Part shown: positions 60,951 to 64,000 of the stretch, in pieces
Numbering within the stretch: the first letter of the stretch is position 1
How the letters are laid out: each line of letters starts with the position of its first letter
NCBI RefSeq assembly: GCF_900163865.1
Contig: NZ_FUKU01000037.1
Coordinates: forward strand, 1 to 64,000
Reading direction: 5' to 3'
From: Sphingobacterium sp. JB170
Lineage (GTDB): Bacteria; Bacteroidota; Bacteroidia; Sphingobacteriales; Sphingobacteriaceae
Length of the DNA: 64,000 nt
Translations under genes and position numbers: made by a program
The notes under the pieces: generated by a model
Database searches by the model: none
Told to the model about the DNA's origin: nothing
Seen by the model: only the letters and a program-made list of their open reading frames with translations

Positions 60951-62870
60951 TTAAATACTATAAACGCCATAAAGCAAAATCACAATCACGCTAATTACCA
61001 TCATCATCAAATAAAATCCTACTTGACCATTTTGCAGTTGACGAAGCCCCTTTCCTGTTGTCACAAAAAATTGCCCTATTCCATTTACAAAACCATCAAT
61101 CGCAAGCTTATCCACGTATCGGTAGAAAACAATCGAGAGTCTGTTCAACGGTTTGTCAATAATAGCGCGATAGAATTCGTCAAAATAAAATTTATTGTAT
61201 GAAAGGCGATAAAGTCCGCCGACTTGTTTTCCATCTTCTAAAGGAATACCTCGTTTAGTGACATACGTACTGTAGGCATACACCGCCATCGCTATTGCGC
61301 CAAGTGATGAAGTTGCCATTAAAATGTATTCCGTGCTATGGTTCAGTGCCAGTGGCGTCGTGTGCGCACTCGAGGCGTCGATAACAGGCGCTAGAAATGC
61401 AGCTAACCAATGATGGCCACCAAGCGCTTCGGGGACGTTGATGAATCCGCCAACAATAGATAAAAAAGCCAATATGATAAGCGGTAAGCTCATCTGCCAC
61501 GGCGATTCATGCAACTGCTCCTTCTGTTCCTGGGTTCCTCTAAAGCTTCCGAAGAATGTTAGGTAGAGTAAACGAAACATATAAAAGGCTGTAAAAAGAG
61601 CTGTTAATAACCCAACTCCCCAAACCAACGGGTTATAAGCAAAAGCATGTGCTAATATTTCATCTTTGGAAAAAAATCCGGCCAGTGGTGGAATTCCACT
61701 TATTGCAATGGTTCCAATCAGCATTGTAGCAAATGTAACGGGCAAAGCTTTGCGCAATCCGCCCATTTTGCGCATATCTTGTTCATCGTGCATCGCATGA
61801 ATCACCGATCCAGCGCCAAGAAACAATAGCGCCTTAAAAAATGCGTGCGTAAGCACGTGGAAAAAAGCCCCGGTGAACGCACCGATCCCGAGGCCTAGAA
61901 ACATGTATCCCAGTTGGGACACTGTAGAATATGCCAGTACTTTCTTTATATCGTTTTGCGTTAGGGCAATAAATGCCGCTACAAACGCTGTTACCAGTCC
62001 AATTATAGCCATTATATCCATCGTTGTCGGCGCGAGTACAAACAGAATATTCGAGCGAACAATCATATAGACCCCTGCGGTGACCATCGTCGCCGCATGT
62101 ATTAATGCGGAAACCGGCGTAGGGCCAGCCATCGCGTCGGGCAACCAAGTGAATAACGGAACCTGCGCAGATTTCCCCGTGGCAGCAACAAACAGCAGCA
62201 GCGTAATTATAAGTAGTGTACTGCTCCCTACAGGCAAACCTGCCGCTTGTTCAAATACAATAGCGTATTCCAAACTTCCGAACGTTTCTAAAATAAAATA
62301 CAATGCGATTAAAAAGCCCAGGTCACCGATCCGATTCATCACGAAAGCCTTTTTAGCGGCCGCGACGTAAGAATTATTTTTAAACCAAAATCCGATCAAC
62401 AGATAAGAACACAGACCTACGCCCTCCCACCCGATAAACATAACCAGGTAATTGGATCCCAGCACCAGTATAGTCATAAAGAATATAAAAAGGTTCAAGT
62501 AGGCAAAAAACTTACCAAAACCCTCATCATTAGCCATATAACTACATGAATACAGATGGATCAAAAAGCCCACCCCGGTAATGATCAATAACATCAATGC
62601 GCTTAACGGGTCAACTAAAAAAGAAAGTGCTACCTGTAGCTTCCCAACGGAAAACCAGTCAAATAGGTGGACGACGATCGATGCATTCTGTTCTGCCGAG
62701 CGCAAATTTAACACCTCCAGGTATACATTAATACTCAACAGGAAAGCGACTAAAACAACACCGCTTCCCACGAGTGCGTGAACCGATTTAGGGACGTGAC
62801 CGCGCGTTAATCCATTAAAAATAAAACCTAAAAAAGGTATTAAGGGTATCAGCCAAATTAATTCCGACAT
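60951..62870 (-). CDS. nuoL: NADH-quinone oxidoreductase subunit L
   Basis: A 639-residue subunit with about 14 antiporter-like helices plus the long lateral C-terminal helix that ties NuoL to NuoM and NuoN (ending MMMVISVIVILLYGVYSI). Motifs include MFIGWEGVGLCSYLLIGFWF, SAQVPLFTWLPDAMAGPTPVSALIHAATM and NDIKKVLAYSTVSQLGYMFLGLG. It pumps protons in complex I. It starts 28 bp after nuoK. Confidence 0.95.
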   Translation of the reverse strand: MSELIWLIPLIPFLGFIFNGLTRGHVPKSVHALVGSGVVLVAFLLSINVYLEVLNLRSAEQNASIVVHLFDWFSVGKLQVALSFLVDPLSALMLLIITGVGFLIHLYSCSYMANDEGFGKFFAYLNLFIFFMTILVLGSNYLVMFIGWEGVGLCSYLLIGFWFKNNSYVAAAKKAFVMNRIGDLGFLIALYFILETFGSLEYAIVFEQAAGLPVGSSTLLIITLLLFVAATGKSAQVPLFTWLPDAMAGPTPVSALIHAATMVTAGVYMIVRSNILFVLAPTTMDIMAIIGLVTAFVAAFIALTQNDIKKVLAYSTVSQLGYMFLGLGIGAFTGAFFHVLTHAFFKALLFLGAGSVIHAMHDEQDMRKMGGLRKALPVTFATMLIGTIAISGIPPLAGFFSKDEILAHAFAYNPLVWGVGLLTALFTAFYMFRLLYLTFFGSFRGTQEQKEQLHESPWQMSLPLIILAFLSIVGGFINVPEALGGHHWLAAFLAPVIDASSAHTTPLALNHSTEYILMATSSLGAIAMAVYAYSTYVTKRGIPLEDGKQVGGLYRLSYNKFYFDEFYRAIIDKPLNRLSIVFYRYVDKLAIDGFVNGIGQFFVTTGKGLRQLQNGQVGFYLMMMVISVIVILLYGVYSI

Positions 62871-62898
62871 ACTATTCTCTTTCTATATAACTAATAAA

Positions 62899-63228
62899 TT
62901 ACCAACGCAGCTTGCTAAGCGATTCCACATCAACAGATTTGTTGTTCCGGTATACCATAATTATTATTGCAAGCCCGACGGCGACCTCTGCGGCAGCGAG
63001 AGCCATAACAAAGAAGACAAACACCTGCCCGCTCGCGTCGCCACGAAACGCCGAAAAGGCCGCTAAAAGTAGGTTTACAGAATTTAACATTAATTCGATC
63101 GACATCATAATTATAATCACATTACGTCGAATAAGCACACCAGTAACGCCGATAGCGAATATGATGCTACAAAATATAATGTAATGATCGAGTGGAATTC
63201 CCTGAATTTGTGTTACAATATCTTCCAT
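62899..63228 (-). CDS. nuoK: NADH-quinone oxidoreductase subunit K
   Basis: A 109-residue three-helix membrane subunit. The conserved membrane Glu residues are in MMSIELMLNSVNLLLAA and in VMALAAAEVAVGLAII, the second helix pair. They belong to the proton path that links the quinone site to the pumping subunits. The start codon overlaps the nuoJ stop by one base. Confidence 0.95.
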   Translation of the reverse strand: MEDIVTQIQGIPLDHYIIFCSIIFAIGVTGVLIRRNVIIIMMSIELMLNSVNLLLAAFSAFRGDASGQVFVFFVMALAAAEVAVGLAIIIMVYRNNKSVDVESLSKLRW

Positions 63229-63725
63229 TACGCTTTTCTATCCTCTTTTTTTGCTAATAAAACTGCCCCGATCATCGCCGTCAACAACAATATTGACGAG
63301 ATTTCAAAAGGAAGTAAAAATTCATTAAATAATACCTTTCCAAGGTTCTTCACAAGCCCGACATCAGCATCGCCCTGCACGATAATATTCGAGGGCTCTA
63401 TTACACGAAATGCGCCGAGTAATGTTGCGATCAAACACATACCGGCAACCGCCCCCATGATCTTTACCAGATTCGATTTCATTGGTTCGGTTTCCGCATT
63501 CAGATTTAAAAGCATCAAAACAAATAGGAACAGCACCATGATAGCTCCCATATAAACAATGAAATTGACGACAGCCAAGAACTGTGCATTTAATAAAATG
63601 TAGTGGATCGATAAGGTGAAGAATGTGATTACAAGGTATAGGACACTATGGACGGGATTCTTGGTGAAAATCGTCATTAAAGCGAAAAAGATAGATAAAA
63701 ATGCAACAAGGTAAAAAACAGACAT
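63228..63725 (-). CDS. nuoJ: NADH-quinone oxidoreductase subunit J
   Basis: A 165-residue membrane subunit with about five helices (MSVFYLVAFLSIFFALMTIF, HSVLYLVITFFTLSIHYILL, FLAVVNFIVYMGAIMVLFLFVLM, with the conserved YxGAIMVLFLFVIML-type helix, then IMGAVAGMCLIATLLGAF and EISSILLLTAMIGAVLLAKK). It forms part of the membrane proton path. It starts 1 bp after the nuoI stop. Confidence 0.95.
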   Translation of the reverse strand: MSVFYLVAFLSIFFALMTIFTKNPVHSVLYLVITFFTLSIHYILLNAQFLAVVNFIVYMGAIMVLFLFVLMLLNLNAETEPMKSNLVKIMGAVAGMCLIATLLGAFRVIEPSNIIVQGDADVGLVKNLGKVLFNEFLLPFEISSILLLTAMIGAVLLAKKEDRKA

Positions 63726-63726
63726 G

Positions 63727-64000
63727 TTAAATTGATTTTTCTTGAGTTAACATTTTGATATCAAATTTGGGCTCCACCAATTTATCCTTTCCATAAATAA
63801 AATCTTTACGTAAATAATCCGCCGTTACGTGTGGACCATCCAAATAGATTGCTTCTTTGGGGCAGGCCTCCTCGCATAATCCGCAAAAAATACAACGCAA
63901 CATATTAATCTCATATACCGACGCATACTTTTCCTCGCGGTATAGGTGCGATTCGTCCTTAGTACGCTCTGCTGCGGTCATCGTTATCGCCTCTGCCGGA
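63727..64000 (-). CDS. nuoI: NADH-quinone oxidoreductase subunit I (partial, C-terminal part)
   Basis: The gene runs off the right edge, so only about 91 C-terminal codons are seen. The frame is open to base 64000: PAEAITM completes the first [4Fe-4S] motif region, and CIFCGLCEEACPKEAI is the second ferredoxin-type cluster motif. NuoI passes electrons through clusters N6a/N6b toward the quinone. An ATG at 63979-63981 is internal, not the real start. The C-terminal tail after the cluster is ordinary. Confidence 0.92.
   Translation of the reverse strand, partial: PAEAITMTAAERTKDESHLYREEKYASVYEINMLRCIFCGLCEEACPKEAIYLDGPHVTADYLRKDFIYGKDKLVEPKFDIKMLTQEKSI

Overview
The window comes from a Bacteroidota chromosome, most likely a Sphingobacteriales-type organism; the genus cannot be told from sequence alone. 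The signs are four SusC/SusD outer-membrane pairs, a FecR/ECF-sigma module, a Porin_10 protein, a DUF5686 protein, a TAnnTTTG promoter and a nuo operon in Bacteroidota style. Almost everything from 6 to 51 kb is read from the minus strand.

Left edge and island (1-6.3 kb). The window opens with a perfect 54-bp palindrome and a dsbD gene cut off after about 115 codons, then a cysteine synthase and a divergent Lrp-type regulator. A tRNA-Val(TAC) gene has been split in two: its 3' half lies at 2343-2394 and its 5' half at 6127-6172, with a 23-bp direct repeat at both break points. The ~3.7 kb between them is an accessory island. It holds an AbiE-type antitoxin/toxin pair with an elaborate operator, a second truncated copy of the same promoter and antitoxin start, a gene fragment, a decayed ISL3-type transposase and an intact tRNA-Val.

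Housekeeping block (6.3-9.7 kb). A Porin_10 outer-membrane protein, purine nucleoside phosphorylase and a tRNA-Val(GAC) with an unusual C at position 33.

Cell-wall salvage locus (9.7-38.1 kb). This is the most striking part. It combines three SusC/SusD pairs with a NamZ-type exo-N-acetylmuramidase (DUF1343/GH171), MurQ, an SSS-family symporter, an N-acetylmuramoyl-L-alanine amidase, a GHL10 glycosidase, NagA, a GH9-deacetylase fusion and a metallophosphoesterase-PQQ propeller fusion. My reading is a peptidoglycan/amino-sugar utilisation locus: amidase strips peptides, NamZ releases MurNAc, SusCD and the symporter import, MurQ and NagA feed central amino-sugar metabolism. No MurNAc kinase is visible here.

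Middle block (38.1-41.4 kb). A membrane-anchored unknown protein, a CpsB-like PHP phosphatase, a mannose-1-phosphate guanylyltransferase and a DEDDh exonuclease.

Second PUL (41.5-51.5 kb). ECF sigma, FecR anti-sigma, an STN-bearing SusC, SusD, a BACON/beta-helix lipoprotein and a phosphodiester glycosidase (NAGPA) lipoprotein. The NAGPA domain suggests a phosphodiester-linked glycan such as a sugar-1-phosphate polymer.

Right end (51.8-64 kb). Plus-strand genes for an M28 peptidase, DUF5686 protein, enoyl-CoA hydratase and AI-2E-family membrane protein, converging on the minus-strand nuoIJKLMN genes of respiratory complex I; nuoI runs off the window.
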